From Aquatica leii (Eukaryota > Arthropoda > Insecta > Coleoptera > Lampyridae): a stretch of 64,000 bases of DNA. Location: positions 165,308,882 through 165,372,881 of the forward strand of contig CM069433.1 in NCBI GenBank assembly GCA_035610365.1, written 5' to 3'. Below are positions 35,346-47,100 of this stretch, in pieces. A model generated the notes under the pieces. The model saw nothing but the letters and a program-made list of their open reading frames with translations. It was not told where the DNA came from and ran no database searches. The first letter of the stretch is position 1, and each line of letters opens with the position of its first letter. The translations under genes and the position numbers were made by a program.

Positions 35346-38300
35346 GTCCTGTTGATTACTGCTGAACATTAATTTGGGATGCCGCAAAAACAAAATATCG
35401 CTGTAAAACATCCGCAACAACAGTTTGAAGTAACATTAAAAAACTACGGTTTTTTCAATCATTGTTTGACATTTTTGTGACATAGAAATTTGTTACGATC
35501 AATTTGTTTCGTTTATTATAATTGTGAACAGAGATAATCACAAAGTTATATGTAAAGACAGAGCATCTACAAAATGCATAAATTAGTTAGGACCCTACCA
35601 AACAAAAAAATGTAATATTTTAATACAAAAGCTACAGAGACAGATAGGAATAGTTTCAGTGCGCCTCAAAAGAAAATGAGGCTTGGTGATAAGTTAAGCG
35701 ATTATTTGGTCAAAATCTGAATTTTAAATTTTATTTAAATATTTTCTGCTCTTTCGCAGTTTGTCAATTTCAAATGTGACAGTAATATTAAACTTGCAAC
35801 AACAAATACACGTCAAATACATAAATTCTATTGAAGACGACAATTTCAAAACTTTTGGTCCAATAGTCAGTGTTATAAAAAAGAAATTTCATCATATCTG
35901 GAGAATTAGCCCGTAGTCTTCACGACGGAGGCAATTTTCTTTGAACTGTGTGTTTTTAAGTACGGTTGCGGTGACCCAAGTTTTGTAAAAACGATTGCAC
36001 TAATAAAAATAATATTTTCGTATTTGTTATTACAATAGGCATTTTTATTTCAGTTAAAAATTTGTTGTTTATTGAGAAAAGGACTAAAATCAGTTCGTTT
36101 CGAAAAATTGAGTTTTTTGTAAAATTGTTGTCATTTTTGTAAAAATCAAAATTTTATTAAACCCTTCGTTCAGGCCTAATGCAATGCAATATACGAACGC
36201 AATATTCTTTTATTTTGATGTCAAATCAGTCGTTTCAGATATATCTTGTAAGTAATGAAAGATCACGGACGTTCTAGGAGAAAAGAAATATTTTCTTTAT
36301 CTTTTAATATTTGTTCATAAAGAAATTTGTATTTGTACTTCAAAGCAGTATTTTACATCGCGACAGTTTTTTTAGCTTGAACGCAATAATAAAGTTTAGT
36401 ATTATCTAATTATCACACTTTTTAAATATTTTTTAAAGGGTGGAATTTAGTGCTCATTTTACCGCACTGTACAAAATTTTACAATACTGTCATATAACAA
36501 TGTGCGTAAAAATCAAGTTACATTTGAGGTACAAAGAACACAATCATGACCAATAATAAAACATCACACTACACTAAAATTTTATCCTTAAATTTACCTA
36601 TGAACTTGACATTGTGTGCCGTCAGCATAGAAGCCATCGTTTCTCTGGATGCGCCTTAACGCACGACAACATATGAGATTCTTTTTAACTAACCCATGAT
36701 ACATTTTGGTGTTTTTTAGCGTTTTTAAAACACCACGTTATTTCATTAAATTTTTCTTAAAACAGTGGTTAACCCAAGTATCAATTTAACAAAATTGGAC
36801 TGTTTAGCCATAAATCTTATGATTAATCCGCTCATTGTTGACTTCAGTGCGTGTGGAGCTCAAAAACAGAAAATTCGATAGATAAATGCCTTGTTTTGTT
36901 TCCCGTGTTTATTGTTTTATTTCGATGCAGCCGATAAAACATTTTGGTAGTTACTTACATAATGCCATAATGATAACGTTCACATTACCTACAAACATTT
37001 TAAAAAGTGTAGCCCACCTTAAGCCCGATCTCACGAGCCGTCACTGTATTCCATATAAGTACATGATCTCATTTAACAACAATTGATACCAGTTTACACT
37101 ATCAAATACAAAAGCATATAATTCAAAATATTTAATCGCAAGAAAAAATGTATACCAAATAAATCTCACTCAAAATTTTGTAAGTAATCAAACGAGATTA
37201 ACGATAACGCTGGAAACTGACAATTATTCAGAATTAAGAGATTATTTACAAATGACTTCAAATTAATTAATCAAGTTACAAAAAAAGTAAACTTAACCAG
37301 TTTTTAACGTACGTTTCCTGTAATAACAGCACGTATATTTTGATAAGTATTAGTTTTAATGAGAAACAAATAAGTACGTTGAATATTTTTTTTCGTTTTC
37401 TATTAATCGAAATTAGTCATAAAAAAAATGTTCGTACTAAATATGAATATAAACATTATTAAGTTTTTTTTGTTAGAAAGATGCCTTTTAGACATTAATA
37501 TTATCTCTGCTGCAAATGTGACAAAATGAGAATTGAGTGCTTAAAAAGGTTGCACATTAGAATTAATATATGGCTCTTTAATTTTATAAACGGTCAACGT
37601 GTCCTTAACGTCACATCACAAAAACACTCGATTATCTAAATGTCAGTGCTTTCAAACCTCTTTTCGCTTAAACGATTTTATTCACACCGTCCCATCCTAT
37701 AACCGCACCTGAATGGCATTAAAACAATTATTTCTATTTAACATAGAAATGGTTGGATGCATACGGTACGAAAATGCCAAGCCAAACAGAAAAAGACAAA
37801 GAGCAGCAAACGTGTTATTATAAAAGTTCAACTCCAAAAAAGAAAAATCATAAGCGCACATCTTGTAACGAATGTAAATTTATTTAAAAATTACTTGAAA
37901 ATTTAATAAAACCATGGTGCTTATTTAATATCATTGAAAAACAATTTCCATTCCATCTTTCTTTTTAATTATTCATTTCCCAAAGTTAATTCTAGTATTT
38001 TATCGTTTTCTATCCAAAGTTTACAAGTGCTTAATTAAAATTGATTTTAGCTAACAACTGCCGCTACCACTTAGGATCTTTAATATATTTAAATGTAACG
38101 CCGATTTACCTATGCACTTAAAGCCACTTTGCACTACTTAACTTATTAAATTTTAATAAACCAAGTATTTGTGCTTTGAATAAATTAAAATCTATTTAGT
38201 GCAGCTCGATTAAACTTAATGATTAGTAAAATTGCAGTAAAGGAAGAAAGAAAGTCTATTAAAACACATTTAAGGATATTCCGTTTCCAACTTCATTGTG

Positions 38301-39079
38301 TTTTAATAATTTCGATTAACTTCGATTGTTAATAATTTTAGTATTCTCTTTCTCTTAATCTCAACCCAATTACTGACCTCGACCATTAGCATGGCTAACC
38401 GTTACACAGATTAAGTATTCTCCTCGCTCGTTCGTTATCTATGCACCTTTATTTGTCTTATTTTATAGTTTTCCTTCTACTATGAACGGTAATTTGTTGT
38501 GCAAGCTCAAGCAAATGCAGTAAACACTTATCAAAGATTAAGAAAATTAACTATCCGTTTCTGAACATAAAATTTTGTAAGTAGGTAGGTATTATCTTTT
38601 AGTATTTTCTCCATCGAAATTGTGTATTAGCAATTAAATCAAAAATATGTTTTTAAACTTCTGAACTTTTTCAAAATATTGAAAACAAAAAAAATATGCT
38701 AAAAACATTGCATACAGCCCTCTGTTGAAGTACAAGATCGTCTCTTTTTAGAATAATTCTTGTAAAATAATTTTCGGAAATCATAAACACTAATATAAAT
38801 CGATGCAAAATTTTGATTTAACAGGCATAATTATTATTCAGTAGATGAAGTTGTAACGCAAAAACTCAAATAACAAATTAGGTTCTTAATATTAAGTTCC
38901 GAAAAAATATCCATAAAACGTATTAACATTTAAATGTATACGGTTGCAAATTTCACTAAATTCACTAAAAGAAGGGAATATTGAGTGTGTTCGTCGTTGT
39001 GATAAAAGCTGTTGTTTTTTATTTTATTTGTAATAAATTGAATTTAAAAATTGAGTTCATACGCACTAAGGTATGTAGG
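35346..39079. other. non-coding stretch, nothing recognised
   Basis: AT-rich DNA with only short chance open frames (for example 66 codons at 36886). No repeat pair, RNA gene or transposon motif was recognised. Confidence 0.4.
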
Positions 39080-39515
39080 TTCCTATATATGGTTGTAACG
39101 GTATAGTATATAAATCGTAAAAAGTGGGCGTTTTAAAAAAGAAAATAAGAACAGAAGGGAAAAAAGAAGACTTCATGTTTCTGACAGTCCCTCGTATATA
39201 GAAGACGTGAAGGGTTGCAGTTCAAACGCAGCATAGATGAAACGTGAGAGCAGCGAGCAAGAAGCAGCGGGAGTTGCAAGAAAGTAGTCAAGAAAGAAGT
39301 AGGCTAAAGGCTTTAAAAAAAATGAATGCGCAAAGAAAAGCGAAAAATGCTTAAAAGAATATATGTAAGTGTAAACCGGATATGTATAAAGAAAACAGAA
39401 GAATCCTTAAAATGTTATAGAAAGAAAAAGGTGCCGCAACCGCCGGCGGAGAAAGGAAGTGAAAGTGTTGGGTACCCGAAGAAAAAAGAAAAGGACAAAT
39501 AAAGATTTTTTGAAT
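39080..39515 (+). other. purine-rich tract with TATA-like and AATAAA signals
   Basis: A stretch of about 400 bp that is strongly A+G biased on the plus strand, starting after a TATA-like motif (tatataaatc near 39108) and ending at caaataaag (39498). It has the order expected of an LTR R region or a short transcription unit, but no defined ends, coding sequence or family match. Purine asymmetry of this length is unusual for the window. Confidence 0.3.
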
Positions 39516-39744
39516 TTTATTTTTTTTCCTTTTATTAAAGTTTCTTTTGCGTTTAAATGTTGCATGGTATTTTTAGATTCTTATTTCTTAACCAACTAAA
39601 GGCTTATCCTTTGGCGATCACCAAACTTTTTGTGTAAATTTAGATTGTTTTTGTTTAGTAAGATGTTTGAAGGAAGATTATTATTCAAAAGTGTTTGATA
39701 GCAGAGCCATCTCATAGTGTAATTTTACTATGTATCTAAAGTTA

Positions 39745-39839
39745 ACTATAAATAGCTATAAAAGAACGGAAACACGTTGAATTAGTTTAACACCCGCGAA
39801 ATTCAAAATTAGCTTTGAATAATTCGTCGGCATAAAACC
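39745..39839 (+). repeat. left arm of Penelope-type inverted repeats
   Basis: A 95-bp segment from actataaatag to ggcataaaacc is the near-perfect reverse complement of 39957-40051, with only a few mismatches (agaacgg against cgacgg, ttcgtcggc against tttgtcggg). Only the right-hand copy continues into the hammerhead ribozyme. Penelope-like elements often carry such inverted terminal copies. Confidence 0.85.
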
Positions 39840-39904
39840 TCAACGTAAAAGGACATTGGGGGTAAGCAATGTCAATGCAATTGTGCAAACGCCACCAGAG
39901 TGAA

Positions 39905-39948
39905 CTACTGGACGGCCGTTTCGCCCTTTTGGGGCTCATCAGCAATAG
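39905..39948 (-). ncRNA. hammerhead ribozyme of Penelope-like-element type
   Basis: On the minus strand all parts of a minimal type-I hammerhead are present. Stem I pairs CTATTG (39948-39943) with CAGTAG (39910-39905), all six positions with one G-T wobble. The core is CTGATGA, then stem II GCCC-CAAAA-GGGC, then GAAAC. Stem III is a very short self-complementary ACGGCCGT. The cleavage triplet GTC ends at 39911, so predicted cleavage falls between 39911 and 39910. Short stem III with dimer-type activity is known for ribozymes of Penelope-like retroelements, and the location next to inverted repeats fits. No Penelope reverse transcriptase or GIY-YIG coding remains nearby. Confidence 0.85.
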
Positions 39949-39956
39949 GAGATTGT

Positions 39957-40051
39957 GGTTTTATCCCGACAAATTATTCAAAGCTAATTTTGAATTTCGC
40001 GGGTGTTAAACTAATTCAACGTGTTTCCGTCGTTTTATAGCTATTTATAGT
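39957..40051 (-). repeat. right arm of Penelope-type inverted repeats
   Basis: Reverse-complement partner of 39745-39839. On the minus strand this arm reads directly into the hammerhead ribozyme, so it is the 5' flank of the ribozyme as in a Penelope pseudo-LTR. Confidence 0.85.
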
Positions 40052-40319
40052 AAAGATTATTATCCAATCGATCTATATATATTAAATTTTAGTTATTTTT
40101 AAAAGTTGTATTTTATTGATATATATATAAAAAGGCGATCCTATCCATAAAAAGAAAATGAATATTATTGTAACGCAAATAATAATGTATCTTTGACATT
40201 TTATTGGTGTTGCAGATTTGCAACATTGTGTGTTTGGAGAACGGAATATTGCAATCAATATGAAAACGATCATTGACAAAAAGCAGAAATTGAGGAATAA
40301 AAAGTTAGCAAAGAATGCT

Positions 40320-41655
40320 TAAAATATTGGCAATTGGTCATTAAGCAAAGACTGAAGATTTTTCAGATACAGATAATATTGCTGATCCAACAAATATATA
40401 ATAAAATTTCTCCCTCTGACGACGTGATATAAAGATGAAAATGACCAAAAAAGCAGAACATGATAATTTGATACAGAACATAATGAAAAAATTGCTAATT
40501 GTGGAAAAAAGATTTTGCCAAAGAAGTATGTGTTATAGACTCATTCGTTTGAATGATCTACCATTAGGATTTCATGGTCATAATAAATTGCCAGCCAAAG
40601 TTACGTCACTAGAAACACCATATAGTTTCTTCAAATATTTTTTCCCAAACGTCCTAAACCACAGTTTACGACCACAAAAAAATTAGTAGTATCTGTTTAG
40701 AACAGTTTCTCGCAGTTGATAAGCAAATGTGTGCCACCAAAATGAAACACTTTATGAAGCGTTACTATCTAATAAAGCCTCACAAATGGGACTTCCAATC
40801 TTTGTACTGGATGGAGTTTCAGGTTTTGAAGTGTATTCGGGTCAGAAAAACTTTCAATATAGACGATATAACAAAACAGATATTGGTGCGTCCGCTTATA
40901 TTGTTGTCCGCTTAGCTCGTATCATTCTCACATTCTAAAATTATAGACTGTACATCAATAATTACTATACGTCACTAGAACTTATGCTATTTCTTGCTAA
41001 GAGAGGTATATATTCTCTGAGTAATATCAAACGTAACCACATTGATTGTCAGCTACCTTCAGAGAAAGTCCTTAAAATACAAAAACGTGGCACGTTAATT
41101 AAGTATGTCACCACAATTGACGGTGTTGATATATTATCTCTAGTTAAAAAAGACAATAAATATGTTATCTTCCTCTCAATTTATGTTGGAAAAGAATCCT
41201 GCATATCCGTGAAACGTGAAAAGAACGTACGTACGGTTGATATTGAATGGCCTAGTGTTGTGCAAGAATACAATTGCCATATAGGCGCTGTGGAACTTAT
41301 GGGCAGTTTCATAGGAAGATATGGCATTGGTCTAAAAAGTAAAAAATAGTACAGTTAAAATTTTGAAATGAGGTCGCAAATTGTTTGTGTAATGTTGCAT
41401 GTAAACATATCTTAAAAAGAGGTGGTAGTCCTAGTTCCATTTTAGAACAAATAATGCAAAGACAAAGAAACGTAAAGGTAATGCGCAACATATTCCTCAC
41501 AAGATATCTAGGTAGATGAAGTTGGCAAATTTTCGCTAAAAAGAGGACCAAACTGTAAAGATTTTACCTCGGGTTTTACAGATATAAGTTGTAAAAAATA
41601 TGTCACTTAGTGGATCAATAAGAAAAATAATTGTTTCAAACTATTTCGTAATTAA
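40320..41655 (+). pseudogene. piggyBac-type transposase, frameshifted
   Basis: Readable pieces in family order follow. An acidic leader (TDNIADPTN) lies near 40370. Then come HNKLPAKVTSLETPYSFFKYFFPN (in two frames near 40580-40650) and KPHKWGFQ-like text near 40770. Next are VLDGVSGFEVYSGQKNFQYRR (40805-40865), DIGASAYIVVRLARII and YRLYINNYYTSLELMLFLAKRG. Beyond these is a long 121-codon open frame (40984-41349) with KRGTLIKYVTTIDGVDI, IEWPSVVQEYNCHIGAVELM and FIGRYGIGLKSKK, covering the third acidic region. The Cys-rich end remains near 41560 (CKDFTSGFTDISCKKY, NKKNNCFKLFRN). Frameshifts and stops disable it. Neither TTAA-flanked end was identified. Confidence 0.88.
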
Positions 41656-41722
41656 AAATAAATTGATACTATTTGTACAATGTTGTACATTTGCAAACAA
41701 TTAATTTTTCAAAATTCGAGAG

Positions 41723-42058
41723 GTGTGTAAACGCGGCCACACAAGCTTAGAAGAACTCTTCTTTGCCGAATCCGTCTCCGCAAAACCTCTTCCAAAACCT
41801 GTTCTTGGAAAAACCTCTGCCAAAATCCGTTCCGGTGGAACCCGTCTGAAACTCGTTTCCGAAAAAGCATTTGCCAAAATCTGTCCCGGTGGAACCTGCT
41901 CAAAATCCATTTCTGGAAAATCGACTCTCCTTCTGAAGATCCTCTCATCCCGAGAACCGTTTTTTGCTAGACCGCTTAAACGACATGATGATTTGTTGAT
42001 CATGATTACTCTGCGTTTCACCTGGACCTGCCTTATTCATTCACCGTCGATTTATTAA
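41723..42058 (+). CDS. unrecognised 111-codon open frame with 18-residue repeats
   Basis: The frame starts at 41723 and covers a less AT-rich segment than its flanks. It contains three 18-residue repeats (residues ~14-70) with Lys, Ser and Pro, then FARPLKRHDDLLIMITLRF near the end. The minus strand is also open (106 codons at 42021-41701), so direction is uncertain, and tandem repeats alone can keep frames open. No domain, signal peptide or family was recognised. It lies just downstream of a dead piggyBac and could be a repeat fragment. Confidence 0.2.
   Translation: MCKRGHTSLEELFFAESVSAKPLPKPVLGKTSAKIRSGGTRLKLVSEKAFAKICPGGTCSKSISGKSTLLLKILSSREPFFARPLKRHDDLLIMITLRFTWTCLIHSPSIY
41763..41930 (+). 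repeat. three-unit tandem repeat of about 54 bp
   Basis: Units start near 41763, 41819 and 41873. The second and third share 'gccaaaatc(c/t)gt(t/c)ccggtggaacc' closely; the first is more diverged. In one plus frame each unit encodes 18 residues (AKIRSGGTRLKLVSEKAF, AKICPGGTCSKSISGKST). The period is a multiple of three and all units stay open. Confidence 0.7.
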
Positions 42059-43195
42059 AATAATCATCACAGCCTTGCACCTCATATTCAATAAGTATTT
42101 AATTTGTGGAGTCGTGTACCTGTTTATCCCGGTTGGTAGTGGCATAACGGTTTTATTAGTGGTGAGGCTAAGCAATCTTCTGACCCTAGTGTACGCCGGT
42201 TATTCCGACTTCTCAATAGTTACATAAAAGCTCTTGCTTAAAACTAACAATTTTTGTAAGGTTGAGTAATCCGCCCCCTAAGTTTGCTGCCGTAAAACTT
42301 CAATGGCTACCGTGCGAAAAACTCACCCGATTGTTATCAAGTACTGATTAAAATTTCTTGTTGTTTTCCCCAAGTTAACCGCATTCATTCATTTATTATT
42401 GAATTTAACGTTAGTGACATTAATTTTTCACTTAAACTGCGCTCCTAATTTCACAAGTAGTCCGATCGACGTCCGCTCAACTAAAAGTTGTTCACAACAA
42501 CACCCCGCACCTGCCTGTAAAAGTACGTAACTATAGTTGTCATAATTAATTCCAAATGACTGTTTAATTAAGAAACAAGGGAGGTCAAAGTCCGGAGTCG
42601 AGTTTTACGATTTGTTATTGCTTAATTGTGTGTTCTCTAATCTTCCGTTAATCCCCATGCCACTAAATAAATTAAATCTACAGCATCACACCATTGGCCA
42701 GGAAATTAACCATCAGAAAGCAACAAGTAAAAAGGTAATAAAGTGACGCCATACTAAACTTTGTTTTTAGCATTAATAAAGGTTATCACTTATGTTGAAA
42801 ACGATAGACAAAGGCCACCAACCGCAACGTCAACTACGACAACATTATAATTTAGTTTTTTTTCGTTTATTACTTTATTTTATGAATTGTAGAAGCTAAT
42901 TATTTTATTTTGGAACTTAATTATTGTAATTTGAGGTTTGGTTTGTGTTAAAAATCTCCACTCAGCAAAATAGATAACCGCACCGTAAGCAACTACTACC
43001 GACACCAAGGTACACAAACCCTTAAAAAGAACTCGTTGTGAATTTTCAACTTCAATGTGTTAACGTGCTTTTGCAAATTTCACGAACGAGGAAGATATAA
43101 TTAAATGTGTTATCTTTAAGTGATCTGAATTATGCCCCTCTAACAAACCATATCTCATTACTCAATCAGATATCAATGACTTGATACGAAATTTG
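42059..43195. other. non-coding stretch with less AT-rich patches
   Basis: The part at 42090-42330 is richer in G+C but shows no open frame, RNA fold or transposon motif that I recognise. The remainder is ordinary AT-rich DNA. Confidence 0.35.
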
Positions 43196-43199
43196 CGTT

Positions 43200-44170
43200 T
43201 AACCAAAAAAAGCCACAAATTTTGGGATCTCAATTAAAAAATGCAATGGAATGGAAGAATGGAATTGAACTACAAAAATCTTTGTATCTAAAAAACGACA
43301 CAAAAAATTCAATTTTTTTACAAAATTGAAAGAAATTTCTGTTACTGCACTCATATAAATGAACTCGTATAAAATGAGAATTGAATATAACCCTGCAGAA
43401 TGTCGATTGTTTATCGACTCGTCGAAAACTTCGAAATTCCATTGGCTCAATCTACAAAGGCAAAAGAAACGTATGACAGGATGTCAATTATATTGCATCT
43501 CATTAAATATTCAAATAATTTTTGGTAAATCTACAGTAACTTTAAAGTTATTTCCTTATTACTTAGACTGCAAAGAGTCTTTACCAAATATTGTAGTTTT
43601 TTGTGCCTATGGGATAGTTGAGCAGTTCAGGAACATTACCAAATAAAAGAATAGCACCCACGAACCAACATTGTTCCTGAAAAATTTAATATATAATTAA
43701 AAAAGTTAGTGGATTCTAATTTGGCACTTTTATCCCATCTACACATTAAATTAGGATTAATTAAGTTTGTGAAAGTACTAAAAAAAGAAAACAACTGTTT
43801 TATATACTTAAAAAATAAATTTATAAAACTATCTGACGCAAAAGTTCGCAAAGAAATATTTATTGGTCTACAAATTAAGAAGTTCTTCAAAGATGAAAAT
43901 TTTTAACGTACTATAAACTGGCAGCATATACTTCTTTTAAATATCTTTACAAACATAGTATTCGGGAAAATCGAAAGAGTGAAAACTACCAAGTTATCGT
44001 GGGTAATTTGGCAGAAAACTAAAAAAATGTAAGGTCCAAACGTCGCAGAACTTCTTTTTTTAAAGTCTCATTTGGATTTCTTTCCTGCTTATATATGAAA
44101 GATGAGTGATGAGCAAGAAGAAAAATTGTATTAAGATATTTTAGAAATAGAAAAACGATATAAGGGTAAG
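43200..44170 (+). pseudogene. unnamed arthropod repeat-associated protein, copy 2, broken
   Basis: Longer remnant of the same family as 34.73-35.35 kb. Pieces in order are HKFWDLN/ILGSQLKN near 43215, FCYCTHINELV (43338), IEYNPAECRLFIDSSKTSKF (43383-43440), and KETYDRMSIILHLIKYSNN (43463-43520). Then follow FKVISLLLRLQR and FTKYCSFLCLWDS (43545-43620). After a gap there is a 65-codon open frame from 43709 with LLSHLHIKLGLIKFVKVLKK and EIFIGLQIKKFFKDENF. The end reads LKSHLDFFPAYI, MSDEQEEKLY and EIEKRYKGK (44060-44170). The Cys pair in 'FLCLWDS' and the 'HLDFF...RY.G' end recur in relatives as I recall them. Function unknown; decayed by frameshifts. Confidence 0.75.
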
Positions 44171-47100
44171 TAGAATCCCGTCATAATAGTTTAGCCAACA
44201 TCCATTATAAAAGAAAGAAATAATTCTATTTATGCAAAACTTTGATATGTTAGTAATTTTCCTTTGGGTACAGTTAAGTGTTTTTGTATTCGTGTTACTA
44301 ATTAAAGTATTTGTTACGTCACGATTTTTGTACTTAACTATTTTTTTATATCTTCTAGTTAACAAAATTTGTGAATACTACTTGTAACCTGTATTGAATT
44401 TAAGACAAACCCTCGAATCTGCGATCGTTTCAATTTGACACTTATATTTCGTCAAGTTTGAATACTGTTAGTTAATTAGATTGACGTATTTCAAATCATC
44501 TTTGTTATTTCAAGTTTCTAAGTAAAATTGTGTTTAATTACTTTATGACTTAAATATCCGTGTGCTGCCTTTCCCCCAACTTCGCATTTCCTTTGTAATA
44601 ATAAAATTCAGATTAAATTATGATTTATAGTTCCGACTATTGTTACTTATTTAGTTTCTGAGATATCAGAATTTTGATATTATATTAGTTTGATTGTGCT
44701 AACACCATTTAGAGTTATATTTACATTTTGCTATCATTGCAAATTTCAACGTCGTATATGCACACGTGTTTTTACGCTTTGTTTTAATTCCTATCTTAGT
44801 GTGATTTCTTGGTTTTCTCGTTTGTCTTGTTAAAAAAATTTTACGTTATGATTTTCAATTGTAGTAGGGAAATACGAGGTTGTAAAGGGACTTGCTTTTG
44901 GTTTTTAAGTAGAAGTTTTTCAAAGACTTCGCTCATACTTTACGATTTATGTGATGGTTTTAACTCTTACTTTTTTTCGGTATTAATGTTTATAGGATTA
45001 ATAATGGGTGCAGTAAAAATTAAGTTTGTAAAATTTTTCTAATTCGTATCTATCACGGTTTGGGACAGATCACTGGCACCCGATTTAATTATCGTAGCAA
45101 AAAATTTAATGTGTTTAGTGCCCACTTTGTGCCTTTATTCCTATTGGATAAAAAAATAGTGTTGGGTAATAATGGCATAATTAATCAATCGAACGCAATC
45201 TTCAAACCAAAGTTAAAAAAAATTAAATTATAATTCAAAATTTTCCTGGAAAAATTTATGAAAAATTCATTATTTAATTTTTGTTAAAACTTTATTTTAC
45301 CTGAATTATCTTTTTAATAATTACTTGATAGCAAGCAATCCTTCAAAGTAGTTTAGAAACATCAGCCTTTTGGTCAATGGTCAATATATTTAAATTATCA
45401 AAATAAAAATACAAATGGTTTCGATAAAAAGATTTATTGCATAATTTGTATTGACATTAATATTTTGTAAATTATTGTAAAGTTAGTTGTGATAAAAACA
45501 GTGTATCGTATTATTGCAGCGGTAACGTGCGTTTTATAATCGTTATATTAGCATGTCGACGTTATGAAACCTTTTCTGGCTATTTCAATACAATGTGTCA
45601 CAGATTTAAAATAAATTAATCCGTGTAAAAAACGCAAAAAGCTATTACGTTCACAAAGACAATAAAGATGCATCTAAAATACAGAGTATCATAAAATGAA
45701 GCAATTTAGATCGTCTGCTTCTGTCGTTAAATTTTATAGAAAACCTATACCTTATTTAAGTTCTTTAAATAAACAAAATTTAGGATTAGAAACGTTTATA
45801 TGTGGATATTTTGTATTTATTACAATATTGCGTCACATTAAGCTTTCTTCTTTACGCGGTTCTCCGTCATGTTCTCATCGATACTTATAACGTTAATTAT
45901 TTTGCACATTTTTAAAATACACGGTTTTTTATAAAATAAATAAAAAACTAACAAAATCAATAGATTAATAATCAAGTTTACAATAAATTGAATCGAAGAA
46001 CAAAACTAAATGACAAAAAGTAATTAGAAAAACTACACCAACGCAAAAACTAATAAACATTAACAAGCCAATAAATCGACTTTAAAACAAACAAACATAT
46101 AATGCCTAAAAGAATGCAAAGTTAAATTAATTCAAACGTTATAAATATTTAAAGAATATATAAACTGGAACATGTGTTGGACGCGTTAAAAGGTTAAACT
46201 TCATTAAATTACTTAACAATACTTAATTAATTTATAGAAAGTACAATTAAATGAAGTAACGCAATGTGTTTTTATTTCCTTGTTAGTAAAACAACCTCAT
46301 TTTTTTTCAAATACAAGCCATTGATTAACAGCTACATGCTATAAAACTGTAAGTCTATCACGTTTCGCTTGATGGAAGAAACTAATGTACTATAATAAGA
46401 AATAATTGAACGATAACATTTTAATATGTGTTAGATAAATAGAAGATTGTTCTTTACTACACCTTTTAATTAAAGTCAATTTATATTCATTGTAGCATAT
46501 CGTATGTTTTCTGTAGAAGTGCCAATTCACAGCTCAAATGTACATATATAGTAGTTACGTTTGTTTTTATGATGAAATGTTTTGTAAAAAAAGGCAGCAA
46601 AAGTAATTTCTTGTTTATTCCTAGTTCTTTTACAAAAAAAATGTTTATAGTATGTATGTTTTTTACTGAACAATTTATTTTTTTAACATACTGCAAAAGG
46701 TTGCCACAGTAAAAACATATATGTATGTATATAGAACAATTTGAAAGTTCCAATAAAATTTCAATATTAGATGTGTGTGTGCCACTTGTAACAAAGTAGA
46801 ATCGACATACAAAAATCAAACTACTTTGATCACAAATCCCGCTTATTGCTAAACAGATTAAATTCCAACATTAAAGTAAAAAAAATAAAAATAGTAATAC
46901 ATGTTCGTTTATTGCCTTTTCCATAGTTTCGTAAAAGGCTTTGTCAAATATTTACATAACAAACTCGTATATTATTTATAAAAACTCACATTAGAAATGG
47001 TTATCTAATCTATAAATCAATGCATTAAAAACAGAGTAAGATCTTCAATTCAGAAAATTACAACATTAGGGAATAACAGTATCAACAATATTTTGACAAA

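Noticed and set aside
44809-45042. 77-codon open frame with hydrophobic segments
   Set aside because: Poly-Phe/Leu/Ile text is expected from T-rich DNA. There is no signal peptide context or homology that I can name.
46487-46819. 110-codon minus-strand open frame
   Set aside because: Biased, low-complexity composition, no motif, and surrounded by non-coding DNA.
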